DNA of 9,438 nt, taken from an uncultured bacterium (lineage in GTDB: Bacteria; Bacillota; Clostridia; Lachnospirales; Lachnospiraceae). The position numbers and the translations under genes were made by a program. The notes under the pieces are model-generated. The model did no database searches, was not told the DNA's origin, and saw only the letters and a list, made by a program, of their open reading frames with translations. Below are positions 1 to 7,540 of the stretch, one piece after another (position 1 is the stretch's first letter; every line of letters starts with the position of its first letter). The stretch lies in contig CALFUE010000129.1 in assembly GCA_937916345.1 (NCBI GenBank), positions 1-9,438 of the forward strand, given 5' to 3'.

Positions 1-1
1 C

Positions 2-1219
2 GTGTGGAACGCTCCTAAATGGGACAGGTACAGTCTGGTAATAAAAGATAAAAGCGGCACGCTCCTCTACACCTTTAAGCTGCCTGAGGAAAACGGCAAT
101 GCAAAGCCCGACTATCACGCGTTCCTTCCCGTGACGGATGTTGACAGCACCCTGCTCATAGAGACGGATGCCCCCTACCCGGTGGAAGAAAATATATATA
201 CCTCTGATGATATTCTGCAGACTTCAGAAACAGAGGAATGTCTTCATTATCACGCGCCTTACGGCTCGATAAACGATCCCAACGGCCTGATATATACAAA
301 CGGCACCTGGCACATGTACCACCAGCACAATCCCATGGATAATGTCTGGGGAAATATGTCCTGGGGACACGCCGTATCAAAGGATCTGGTTCACTTCACC
401 TTTGTCGGGGATGAGCTCTTCCCCGACAGAGATGGCGTGATGTTCTCCGGATGCGCCATAAAAAACGACCGTTCTCTCCTGTCTCTGCCAAAAGATGCCA
501 TATTATACTACTATACACTGGCCTGCGACAGAAAAGATAAACAAACAGATGAATCTGTGCCATTTTTCACACAGAGGCTGGCATATTCTACAGATAACGG
601 TTATGATCTGAAAAAATATACGGATTTCGAACTGGAAAATCTGGCTCCCGACAACCGTGACCCGAAGATCTTTTGGCACGAAGAATCCGAGAGCTATATT
701 ATGTCCCTCTTCCTGACAAAAAACAGATTTGTGCTCCTCAGATCTTCCGATCTGAAAAAATGGGAAAAAGCAAGCGAATATGACTTCCCACCTATGTGGG
801 AATGTCCCGATCTCCTCAGATTGCCCGACGGTAAGTGGGCATTCATGAGCGCCGACGGCTACTATTACATAGGAAGCTTCGACGGCTATAGTTTTAAGAA
901 AGAGACAGAGATGCTCTCCCTGTACGAGGGTGGACTCCCTTACGCGGCTCAGAGCTTTTCCTGCGATAATGGCCGGCTCATATCAACAGCCTGGATGCGC
1001 ACGGAAAACAGGGGTGAAAACTGGCACGGCATGATGGGCGTTGCCAGAGAATTTGAAACAGACTACGCAAACGGCACTCCCTATATCCGTCAACGCTTTG
1101 TCCCCGAGGCAAACCCCTACATAAAAAATGTATCAGGCTCTGCCGTGATCGAGGATAAATACCTGAGAGAGACCATCAGTCCCGACGGACGCACCCTTAA
1201 CGTCGAACAGCTCTGGTGA
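2..1219 (+). CDS. GH32 fructosidase (levanase/invertase type), 5'-partial
   Basis: Hydrolyses beta-fructosidic bonds in sucrose, fructo-oligosaccharides or fructans; the exact substrate cannot be read from the sequence. The frame is open to the window edge, so the true start and any signal peptide lie upstream. Residues are counted from the first visible codon. The five-bladed propeller motifs are present: NDPNG (91-95) with nucleophile D92, YHQHNP (106-111), FSGC (148-151), RDP (219-221) with the transition-state Asp D220, and WECPD (266-270) with acid/base E267. The usual Trp-Met before NDPNG is Ser-Ile. About 80 residues precede the propeller and look beta-rich, suggesting an N-terminal accessory domain. 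Only about 55 residues follow the propeller, so the C-terminal beta-sandwich normal for GH32 (about 150 residues) is largely missing. The stop is 26 bases before the lacI start, so the two are probably one operon. Family assignment is secure; location in the cell is unknown. Confidence 0.93.
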   Translation: MWNAPKWDRYSLVIKDKSGTLLYTFKLPEENGNAKPDYHAFLPVTDVDSTLLIETDAPYPVEENIYTSDDILQTSETEECLHYHAPYGSINDPNGLIYTNGTWHMYHQHNPMDNVWGNMSWGHAVSKDLVHFTFVGDELFPDRDGVMFSGCAIKNDRSLLSLPKDAILYYYTLACDRKDKQTDESVPFFTQRLAYSTDNGYDLKKYTDFELENLAPDNRDPKIFWHEESESYIMSLFLTKNRFVLLRSSDLKKWEKASEYDFPPMWECPDLLRLPDGKWAFMSADGYYYIGSFDGYSFKKETEMLSLYEGGLPYAAQSFSCDNGRLISTAWMRTENRGENWHGMMGVAREFETDYANGTPYIRQRFVPEANPYIKNVSGSAVIEDKYLRETISPDGRTLNVEQLW

Positions 1220-1223
1220 TAAT

Positions 1224-1248
1224 AGAAAGGAGTGTTTCTTTACAAATG
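1224..1248 (+). promoter_or_regulatory. Ribosome binding site of the LacI-family gene
   Basis: AGAAAGGAG at 1224-1232 lies 13 bases before the ATG at 1246. It decides the start: an in-frame GTG at 1216 overlaps the GH32 stop, has no Shine-Dalgarno, and would add ten residues ahead of the conserved MATIKDVAKEAG beginning of the family. AGAAA (1224-1228) and TTTCT (1235-1239) form a weak 5-bp inverted repeat with GGAG in the loop. I give this repeat no function. Confidence 0.7.
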
Positions 1249-2223
1249 GCAACCATCAAGGATGTGGCAAAAGAAGCAGGCGTTGCGGTCGAAACCGTAT
1301 CCCGTGTCATGAACAATCGCGGCTATATCAGCCAAAAGACAAAGGACAAGGTTCATGAAGCCATGAAGAAGCTCGGCTACACTCCTAACTCCTTTGCCCA
1401 GGGTCTGTCAAAAAAAAATATGGACTGCATAGCAGTCATCGTTCCCAGCGTATCACATCCCTATTTCTCATCCATAGTATATAATCTGGAATGCGAGGCC
1501 TCATTGCGGGGCTACAAGGTCTTTCTCTATGACTCAAACGGCGATGTAAGGAAAGAGAGCCAGGCATTAAGAATCTGTCAGAGCAGCTTTGTCTCAGGCG
1601 TGCTTCTCTTTTCTGCGGATATTCCCGCGGAATTTCTCGAAAAATTAAAGATTCCCGTTGCTCTGGTGGAAAGAAACCCCGTGGGCTCAACCATAAGTGT
1701 TCAGTGCGATAACGCCATGGGCGGAAGGCTGGCTTTCGACCATCTAATTTCCTGCGGTTGCAAAAACATGATCGTTATCAGCACCATGAACCAGATCGAC
1801 ATGCCGGGAGACCTCCGTGAGAGCGCTTTTGTCGCCCGCGCGAATGAACTGGGGATCGCCATAAAAATATATGACGCAAAGTACAATGACTTCATCAATA
1901 TGAGCTATCACAAGATCATCAATCAGGCTCTCGATGAAAATCCAGATTGCGACGGTATATTCGCCACATCTGATCTCATTGCCGCAGAGGTTATACAGTG
2001 CTGCGTAAAAAGGGGTAGATCCATCCCTTCCGATGTAAAGCTGGTGGGCTATGATGATGTGCCGCTGGCATCCATCACCACTCCCACTCTCACCACCATC
2101 CGCCAGCCCATCAAGGAGATAGCCGTAAACGCCATCGAAGCCATAGAGGCTCTCCATGACGGCATCTATACACCAAAGGGCGTCACGCTGCCCGTCACTT
2201 TGATAAAAAGGGAATCAACATGA
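1246..2223 (+). CDS. LacI-family transcriptional regulator
   Basis: Cytoplasmic DNA-binding regulator, 325 residues, normal length for LacI/GalR. The N-terminal helix-turn-helix is at about residues 3-23 (TIKDVAKEAGVAVETVSRVM), with a hinge helix near 46-58. The periplasmic-binding-protein-like effector domain follows, with typical landmarks: VPSVSHPYF near 67-75, VALVERNP, DGIFATSDLIAAE, VGYDDVPLASITTPTLTTI and a final PVTLIKREST. It sits directly behind the GH32 gene in the same direction, so it probably represses or tunes that sugar operon in response to sucrose, a fructoside or a derived sugar phosphate; the ligand is inferred from context only. Its operator would be expected upstream of the operon, outside this window. 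The last 29 bases overlap the 3' end of comEC on the opposite strand. Confidence 0.94.
   Translation: MATIKDVAKEAGVAVETVSRVMNNRGYISQKTKDKVHEAMKKLGYTPNSFAQGLSKKNMDCIAVIVPSVSHPYFSSIVYNLECEASLRGYKVFLYDSNGDVRKESQALRICQSSFVSGVLLFSADIPAEFLEKLKIPVALVERNPVGSTISVQCDNAMGGRLAFDHLISCGCKNMIVISTMNQIDMPGDLRESAFVARANELGIAIKIYDAKYNDFINMSYHKIINQALDENPDCDGIFATSDLIAAEVIQCCVKRGRSIPSDVKLVGYDDVPLASITTPTLTTIRQPIKEIAVNAIEAIEALHDGIYTPKGVTLPVTLIKREST
2175..2193 (-). terminator. Weak terminator-like hairpin after comEC
   Basis: On the minus strand, just past the comEC stop, GGGC (2193-2190) can pair with GCCC (2181-2178) across an 8-base loop, followed by only three T (2177-2175). It is short and lies inside the lacI coding sequence on the other strand. 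It is the only hairpin with a T tract that I found close downstream of the comEC stop, and it may not work. Confidence 0.22.
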
Positions 2224-4420
2224 TATCATCCCCCTTCTTTTTTATTGTCATCTGACCCATTTCCGCAGTTATATAATAATCTATGTTCCGTTCCTTAAGC
2301 CGCTGCAGCGTCTCCTCACCCGGATGATGATAACGGTTATTTTTTCCCGCGGATATGATCGCAGCCTTTGGCGATAATGCATCAAGTATTTCATCTGAAT
2401 TGCTCGTGTTGCTGCCGTGATGGGATGCCTTGTATATGTCTGCGGAGCCCGGACTGATACTGTTCAATAGCGCCTTTTCTTCATCTATACCTATATCTCC
2501 CGCAAAATAAAATGACAGCTCTCCATCATAATATTCCAGTGCCAGACTTCTGGCATTTCTGTCGGGTGTGGCAAGCTCATCACCCGGTCCCAGACATTTG
2601 ATATTAGTTTTATCAAAAACAATCTCATCTCCTGTGTCAAGAAATATCACATTGATACCCATATCATTCAATTCACCCATCACCTCATCAAAGGCCTCGT
2701 CTCTGTATACATTTTTCGCTACAACAACATTTTCCACAGGATAAACCTCCACACACTCCAGAAAACCCGAATAGTGATCCAGATCGAAATGCGAGATGAA
2801 CCAGTAATCAATTTTTTTCACGCCGTTATATTTTAGAAATGGGATCATCCTGTATTTGCCGACATTTTTTACATCCGTAGAACCTCCGTCCACAAACAGT
2901 CTGCTGCCCTCCGCAGTCTCGATGTATATCCCGTCACCCTGCCCCACATCCAGCATCTCAATCCTCATTCCATGCTTTCCGCCGAAGGAAAGAATAAAGA
3001 ACATCACCGGATACGCGCTCAGGCAGTACAGATATCTCTCCCTCTTCTTTAACAGACAGAACAGCACATAAAGTAATATAAAAGCTGACAAAAGCCCTGT
3101 GAAGGACTGTACTCCGCAGACCATTTTCCCTCCGGGCAGCTCCGTAAAAAATCTGACCAGAGCCAAATCCATGTCAAGCACAAACCCCACAGGAAGAAGT
3201 ATCACATTTCCCAATCCCGGAAAAAATATCCCGAGCAGCCCTCCGATCATACCGCCGCAGAGCTCGGCTCCCATAAGCGGCAGCACAAGCAGATTCAGTA
3301 TCGGCGAATACACAGGAAGTTCAAAAAAGAAAGCGGCCGTAACGGGATATCCCATAAGAGGTATCATCAGTGAAAACAAATTTTTCTTTTTTACGGCAAC
3401 TGACAAACTTATGATCATAAATGTCTGATAAATACTCAGGATAAAACCCGTGGAAAGGATCAGCTTCGGGTCATGAATAAGCATCAGGCATATCGCAGTG
3501 CTCAAAGACGCTATTCCATCATAGCCCCGCCCGATCACCTCAGCTACCATAAACACCGCAAACATCAAAACAGCCCTGATCCCCGACACACCAAAGCCTG
3601 TCATCGCAGTGTAGAGCGCCACTATAGTCATTGATGCGGTTGCACTGGAAATAATACCAAAAAACCTTCGCAGCAGCCTGAATATCCCCATACCGATCAG
3701 GCTGATATGAAGACCTGATACCACCAGTATATGCGATAGCCCTGCGTCTGAAAAAAGCTCCTTGGTCTCCGTATCCAGGAAGCTCCTGTCCCCCGCGGCC
3801 ATAGCCTTCATCACGGCGCTGTTCTCCTCGGACAGACCTCTGTCAAAGGATAGCGAAAGCAGGATCCTTAAATCATGTAAAAATCCCAAAAGGCTCTCTC
3901 CCCCTAAGACCGATCTTTTTATATCCCGTGCATTTTCTACATACAGCGCATGGGTAAAGCCCATTGACAGATTATAGCTTACGCTGTCAAACTGTCCTTC
4001 GTTTGTAGCCTCCTCAAAAGGAAAACAGACTCCCCTGACCTCTATCACATCACCTATATAAAGGTCTGTTTTTTCTCCGAGATAAACCTTTGTCTCACCG
4101 CAAAAAAGCGTGAGGGAATCAACGGAGATATCCTCTATTTTCAGAGTCTCCATGAGTTCCTGCCCTTTATTAAATTGTCTCATTTTTTCATTAAAGGAAT
4201 TTATTGCCGAACCTGCGTAAAAGAAGCTTAAGAAAAATAAAGATAAAACCAAAATGCCGCGAAGCAGCATATCACCCGGTGATCGTTTCCTGACGGCCGG
4301 GTAGATGAGGTAGAGAAAAGCCGCCATGAAACAAAGCGTTATCTCTGCGCTCCCGTAGGCCGCTGCAGCCATTCCGCACAATATCGGAACCGCCGCAGCT
4401 GACGCTATTCTTTTATTCAA
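2195..4420 (-). CDS. comEC: ComEC/Rec2 DNA-uptake channel protein
   Basis: Polytopic membrane protein that forms the channel carrying single-stranded DNA across the cytoplasmic membrane during natural transformation. It is 741 residues, close to the usual size. Hydrophobic helices near the N-terminus (about 8-70) are followed by a soluble beta-rich part (about 95-165, the DUF4131-type region). The Competence membrane domain (about 190-480) contains HILVVSGLHISL at 230-241 and GFGVSGIRA at 275-283. The C-terminal metallo-beta-lactamase-like domain (about 485-735) has DVGQGD (491-496), HFDLDH (544-549), the GD at 641-642 and ASHHGS (665-670), so the metal-binding set looks intact. Start is TTG: the codon just upstream is an in-frame stop and a strong Shine-Dalgarno sits 8 bases ahead. 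It is the last gene of the comEA-to-comEC unit, 31 bases after the GerMN gene. Its 3' end overlaps lacI. Confidence 0.96.
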   Translation of the reverse strand: MNKRIASAAAVPILCGMAAAAYGSAEITLCFMAAFLYLIYPAVRKRSPGDMLLRGILVLSLFFLSFFYAGSAINSFNEKMRQFNKGQELMETLKIEDISVDSLTLFCGETKVYLGEKTDLYIGDVIEVRGVCFPFEEATNEGQFDSVSYNLSMGFTHALYVENARDIKRSVLGGESLLGFLHDLRILLSLSFDRGLSEENSAVMKAMAAGDRSFLDTETKELFSDAGLSHILVVSGLHISLIGMGIFRLLRRFFGIISSATASMTIVALYTAMTGFGVSGIRAVLMFAVFMVAEVIGRGYDGIASLSTAICLMLIHDPKLILSTGFILSIYQTFMIISLSVAVKKKNLFSLMIPLMGYPVTAAFFFELPVYSPILNLLVLPLMGAELCGGMIGGLLGIFFPGLGNVILLPVGFVLDMDLALVRFFTELPGGKMVCGVQSFTGLLSAFILLYVLFCLLKKRERYLYCLSAYPVMFFILSFGGKHGMRIEMLDVGQGDGIYIETAEGSRLFVDGGSTDVKNVGKYRMIPFLKYNGVKKIDYWFISHFDLDHYSGFLECVEVYPVENVVVAKNVYRDEAFDEVMGELNDMGINVIFLDTGDEIVFDKTNIKCLGPGDELATPDRNARSLALEYYDGELSFYFAGDIGIDEEKALLNSISPGSADIYKASHHGSNTSNSDEILDALSPKAAIISAGKNNRYHHPGEETLQRLKERNIDYYITAEMGQMTIKKKGDDIMLIPFLSK
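2205..2243 (+). terminator. Possible terminator at the lacI 3' end
   Basis: AAAAAGGG (2205-2212) can pair imperfectly with CCCTTCTTTTT (within 2232-2243), with a T-rich tail on the plus strand. The loop contains the perfect 10-bp palindrome ATGATATCAT (2220-2229), which spans the lacI stop codon. The GC core is only three pairs and the loop is large, so this is weak. Used in the minus direction it would stop transcription before the comEC stop codon at 2195-2197, so it is more credible for lacI. Confidence 0.35.
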
Positions 4421-4436
4421 TCATCATTCCTCCTCT
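4418..4436 (-). promoter_or_regulatory. Ribosome binding site and TTG start of comEC
   Basis: On the minus strand AGAGGAGG (4436-4429) is followed after 8 bases by TTG (4420-4418), with TGA in frame immediately before the TTG, so no earlier start is possible. Two out-of-frame ATG codons (4427-4425 and 4424-4422) fall between the site and the TTG and open a four-codon frame ending in TAA at 4415-4413. Confidence 0.75.
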
Positions 4437-4451
4437 AATAATGTCAACAAC

Positions 4452-5417
4452 TCACTTCGTTCGTTGGACAGCATCAGGCTCCATAACAAATGTCTGTCTG
4501 GGTGCCTCCTCCACCAGATCATAGTCCGCCTCGTAGAGCTTTGAGAGCTCATAGCTATCCCTGTACACACCGGAGGTATCTCCGTTCACCGATATCTGCA
4601 CTCTGTCAATGTTTGACAGTGAGCAGAAGGTATCGACGACAGAGTAGATGACGATCTGTTCCGGTATCTCATAATTCTGGTTCTTGAATCCCGTGTCCAG
4701 GCTGACATAACATATCCCGTCCACCGTGGTGACGGAAGTAAGCTTGGTTCCCACAGGAATTGCGGTGGACAGCCCATCTGTCCTGGGACCGCTGAGCAGC
4801 TGCTCGGCCACTATCTTTTCCAAGGCTATGTTGCTGTTGTAGTAAACTGTCCTGTACTCTCTGACAAGACCACTTCCCTCTGCATTGACAAAATACAGCG
4901 TGATGGTTGATTTGTTGATGGAGTTGATCTGCTCACCGGGATTTTCCACGAAGCTGTCGACCCCAAGTACACCGACCTCATCACCCTTTGAATCCACCAG
5001 GGGCTCCAGATTTACGTATATCTCCACTCCGTTTATTCCGTCCAGCTGACAGAAGGTCGATACCAGTGCAAGCCTGCAAAGTATCTCCGTCACGGGATCC
5101 ATGGTATAGTAGTCCTCGTTAAAATACAGCACCAGCACATCATCTCTGATAAAAAAGCTGTCTATATCGATGCCCTGAGGGATCGCGCTGACATACTCAA
5201 CCTCTCCGGATTCTCCGGACATGGCCGATATCATTTCGTCTATAACTGTATTTTTTTCCTCATCGCCCTGCTTTAGGTCATATGCCACCGGAACCACCTG
5301 GGTAGCATCTCTGTTTATATAAAACAGATTTATATCTCCCTTCTCCGGCGGATTATCCCCGGCGCATCCTGTCACCAGAAGCACTATGGCAAGTATTATT
5401 GCAAATCTCTTCATCAT
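4452..5417 (-). CDS. Lipoprotein with two GerMN domains
   Basis: Predicted membrane-anchored surface lipoprotein of 321 residues. The signal is MMKRF, a hydrophobic stretch, then lipobox LVTGC with the modified cysteine at C18. Two copies of the GerMN fold follow, at about 28-137 and 171-279; both show the beta strand/long helix/beta layout (for example TITLYFVNAEGSGLVREYR opening the second copy, and GPRTDGLSTAIPVGTKL). GerMN domains occur in the spore germination protein GerM and in LpqB, and are thought to mediate protein interactions at the cell surface. The start is one base after the kinase stop, with only a weak AAGG ahead, so its translation is probably coupled to the kinase. The position right after a sensor kinase suggests an accessory sensor role, as for LpqB with MtrB; this is inference. 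A sporulation role is an alternative that nothing nearby supports. Confidence 0.9.
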   Translation of the reverse strand: MMKRFAIILAIVLLVTGCAGDNPPEKGDINLFYINRDATQVVPVAYDLKQGDEEKNTVIDEMISAMSGESGEVEYVSAIPQGIDIDSFFIRDDVLVLYFNEDYYTMDPVTEILCRLALVSTFCQLDGINGVEIYVNLEPLVDSKGDEVGVLGVDSFVENPGEQINSINKSTITLYFVNAEGSGLVREYRTVYYNSNIALEKIVAEQLLSGPRTDGLSTAIPVGTKLTSVTTVDGICYVSLDTGFKNQNYEIPEQIVIYSVVDTFCSLSNIDRVQISVNGDTSGVYRDSYELSKLYEADYDLVEEAPRQTFVMEPDAVQRTK

Positions 5418-5418
5418 C

Positions 5419-6843
5419 TCATACCTTGTATATCAGAGGGATGCGCACACTGAAGGTGGTTCCCTCTCCCTCCGCTGAGTAAACCTTTATGGTACCTCTG
5501 TGGAGATTTATGGCACTTTTGGTAATGGCAAGCCCCAGTCCCGTGCCTCCGATCTCTCTGGAGTGGGACTTGTCCACCCTGTAAAATCTCTCGTAAATAT
5601 GCTCTAAAGACTCCTCCGGCATTCCCATACCGTTGTCTTCGACTCTCACATAAAAAAACTGATGATCCGCATTCAGCGATACATGAACATACCCATTCTC
5701 TTTGTCATTGTATTTGACGGCGTTTTCGATCAGATTGGTGAATATCTGAGAGAACTTTGTCTCATCCCCGTCGGCTACAACCGGTCGAAAGCTCTCCAGC
5801 ACGAGGTTTATCCCTTTCGCGCCGGCGATGGGCTGCATTCTCTTCATGATCTTCTCCAGCAGATTATTAATATTGACCTGCTCCACATTGAAGACCATAA
5901 CAGCCTTGTTGTCATATTTTACAAGTTCCAGCAGATCCGTAATGATCTTGTTTTCCCTGTCGATCTCAGATGTGATGTCCTTCATGAAATCCTGATATAT
6001 CTCAACAGGAAGATTACTCTGGGAATTGAGAGAGTCCGCCAGCACCTTCATGGAAGTGAGGGGTGTTTTCAGCTCATGTGACACATTGGACACAAACTCC
6101 TGCCTTGATTCGTCCATGATGCGCATTCTTTTCAGCATGTTGTTCAGATCTTCACGGATCTGAGAGAACTCGGGATAATGGGATGTGGCGGCAAATTCAT
6201 CGGATGTGCCTGCCGACACCTCCTTTATCTCACCGGAGAGCCTTTTCATAGGTCGATCCACCATCATAACAACCACAATGGATACTATGACAAGGAGTGT
6301 GCCGAGGGCAAAGATCATGAGATAGCTGATCTCATTGGCCTTCTCTATATTGTTTACGATCTCATCGGTTGACACGCTGGCTATCAGAACACCTAAAATT
6401 TCATCGGTGTCATCATCCTTCACGGGTATGGTAATCTCAATGAACCGGCCGCCGTCATCATATATGGTTAGTTCATTCCCCTGAAAGGATCTGGCCACCT
6501 CGTCCGATATGATGATCTTGTCGGTATCGATATTGTATGTGTCCTTTATGATATGGAAAACCTCGTTCACGATGAGAACGCGGCCCGAATAGATATTCGC
6601 GAGCTGTTCGATCTGGGACTCCATCTGAGTTCTGGAATAGCCGTTCATATAGCCGGATCTGGCCAGCTGACCGGCCAGGATCTTGGACTGCGACAGGATG
6701 TTTGCCTCTCTCGCCGAAACTGCCTGAGACTCATAGGTATACAAAACCCCGAACCTCATGACAAAAAGAAGCACAAAACCCAGCAGGTTGATAGAGATAA
6801 AAAGACGAAACTTAAGACTTTTCAGGAATTTAAGGATCTTCAT
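5419..6843 (-). CDS. Membrane sensor histidine kinase with HAMP domain
   Basis: Autophosphorylating sensor kinase, 474 residues, partner of the response regulator just upstream. Transmembrane helix 1 lies at about 13-35, followed by an extracellular sensor region of about 135 residues (36-172, probably a Cache-like fold) and transmembrane helix 2 at about 173-195. A HAMP linker (about 196-245, RPMKRL start), the dimerisation/phosphoacceptor box VSNVSHELKTPL with H256, and an ATPase domain complete it. The ATPase domain has N box LIENAVKYND (N374), G1 DNGMG (403-407), F box FYRVDKSHS and G2 GGTGLGLAI (432-440). All catalytic motifs are intact. There is no PAS domain, which argues against a true WalK. 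The ATG shares its A with the TGA of the regulator gene (TGATG), so the pair is translationally coupled. The signal sensed is unknown. Confidence 0.96.
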   Translation of the reverse strand: MKILKFLKSLKFRLFISINLLGFVLLFVMRFGVLYTYESQAVSAREANILSQSKILAGQLARSGYMNGYSRTQMESQIEQLANIYSGRVLIVNEVFHIIKDTYNIDTDKIIISDEVARSFQGNELTIYDDGGRFIEITIPVKDDDTDEILGVLIASVSTDEIVNNIEKANEISYLMIFALGTLLVIVSIVVVMMVDRPMKRLSGEIKEVSAGTSDEFAATSHYPEFSQIREDLNNMLKRMRIMDESRQEFVSNVSHELKTPLTSMKVLADSLNSQSNLPVEIYQDFMKDITSEIDRENKIITDLLELVKYDNKAVMVFNVEQVNINNLLEKIMKRMQPIAGAKGINLVLESFRPVVADGDETKFSQIFTNLIENAVKYNDKENGYVHVSLNADHQFFYVRVEDNGMGMPEESLEHIYERFYRVDKSHSREIGGTGLGLAITKSAINLHRGTIKVYSAEGEGTTFSVRIPLIYKV

Positions 6844-7532
6844 CAGCTATAATAATAACCTACTCCCCAGCGGGTAAAAACATACTTCGGCTCCTTGGGA
6901 TTCTTCTCGATCTTTTCACGGAGGCGTCTCACATGCACATCTACGGTGCGCTCGTCGCCCTCGTAGTCCTCGCCCCAGATACGGGTCAAAAGCTCCTCCC
7001 TTGAGAAGACCTTTCCCTTGTTTCTGACAAGAAGCTCCAGAACCTCAAATTCCTTTGAGGTGAGAGAATAAGCCTCTCCGTCGATGGTAAGTCTCCTTGA
7101 AGCTGTATCCATCACCAATCCCCTGTCCCGGATCACATGATCCGAAACATTCTTTTCCTTTGTCTTGTTCTTTGATCTGCGGATAATAGCTTTGATCCTG
7201 GCCTTTATCTCCAGTATATTGAAAGGCTTGGTCATGTAGTCATCGGCCCCGTACTCCAGACCCATGATCTTGTCCATATCGTCGCCCTTTGCGGTAAGCA
7301 TAATGATGGGAACATCGGAAAACTCGCGGATCCTCTGGCATACCTCAAAGCCGTCCATCTTTGGCAGCATGAGATCGAGGAGTATGATATCATACTCATT
7401 CTGAGTCGCTAAGTTCAGCCCCTCCTCACCGTCATAAGCCGCGTCAACCTCATAGTCATCCTGCTCCAACGAGAAGCGCAATCCCTTGACTATCAGCTTC
7501 TCATCGTCAACCACCAATACCTTCCTTGCCAT
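6843..7532 (-). CDS. OmpR/PhoP-family response regulator
   Basis: DNA-binding response regulator, 229 residues, standard length. The receiver domain (about 3-118) has acidic pocket D9-D10, phosphoacceptor D53 in LLDLMLPKMDG, T80 and K102 in MTKPF. The winged-helix effector domain (about 132-228) shows SLTSKEFEVLELL, the recognition region ERTVDVHVRRLREKI and the wing end TRWGVGYYYS. It is expected to be phosphorylated by the kinase encoded immediately downstream and to act as a transcription factor on promoters not identifiable here. It starts 8 bases after the comEA stop; the Shine-Dalgarno-like AGGTG lies within that junction, about 5 bases before ATG. The receiver resembles the PhoP/WalR group, but the subgroup cannot be settled from the sequence, so no symbol is given. 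Confidence 0.96.
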   Translation of the reverse strand: MARKVLVVDDEKLIVKGLRFSLEQDDYEVDAAYDGEEGLNLATQNEYDIILLDLMLPKMDGFEVCQRIREFSDVPIIMLTAKGDDMDKIMGLEYGADDYMTKPFNILEIKARIKAIIRRSKNKTKEKNVSDHVIRDRGLVMDTASRRLTIDGEAYSLTSKEFEVLELLVRNKGKVFSREELLTRIWGEDYEGDERTVDVHVRRLREKIEKNPKEPKYVFTRWGVGYYYS

Positions 7533-7540
7533 AGAAACAC

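Noticed and set aside
1224..1239. Inverted repeat AGAAA-GGAGTG-TTTCT before lacI as a LacI autoregulatory operator
   Set aside because: The arms are only 5 bp, AT-rich and without the central CG usual in LacI-family operators. The repeat coincides with the ribosome site, so chance is the simpler explanation.
1744..2157. 137-codon open frame on the minus strand inside lacI
   Set aside because: It is antisense to the conserved effector domain of lacI, has no family resemblance, and its composition mirrors the sense codons.
5662..6081. 139-codon open frame on the plus strand inside the histidine kinase gene
   Set aside because: It is fully antisense to a kinase gene with intact catalytic motifs, has no recognisable domain and no convincing ribosome site. 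It is best explained as a chance frame opposite a coding sequence.
5419..7532. Identification of the two-component pair as WalR-WalK
   Set aside because: The regulator is in the PhoP/WalR group, but the kinase has no PAS domain and no yycH/yycI-like genes follow, so a specific name is not supported.
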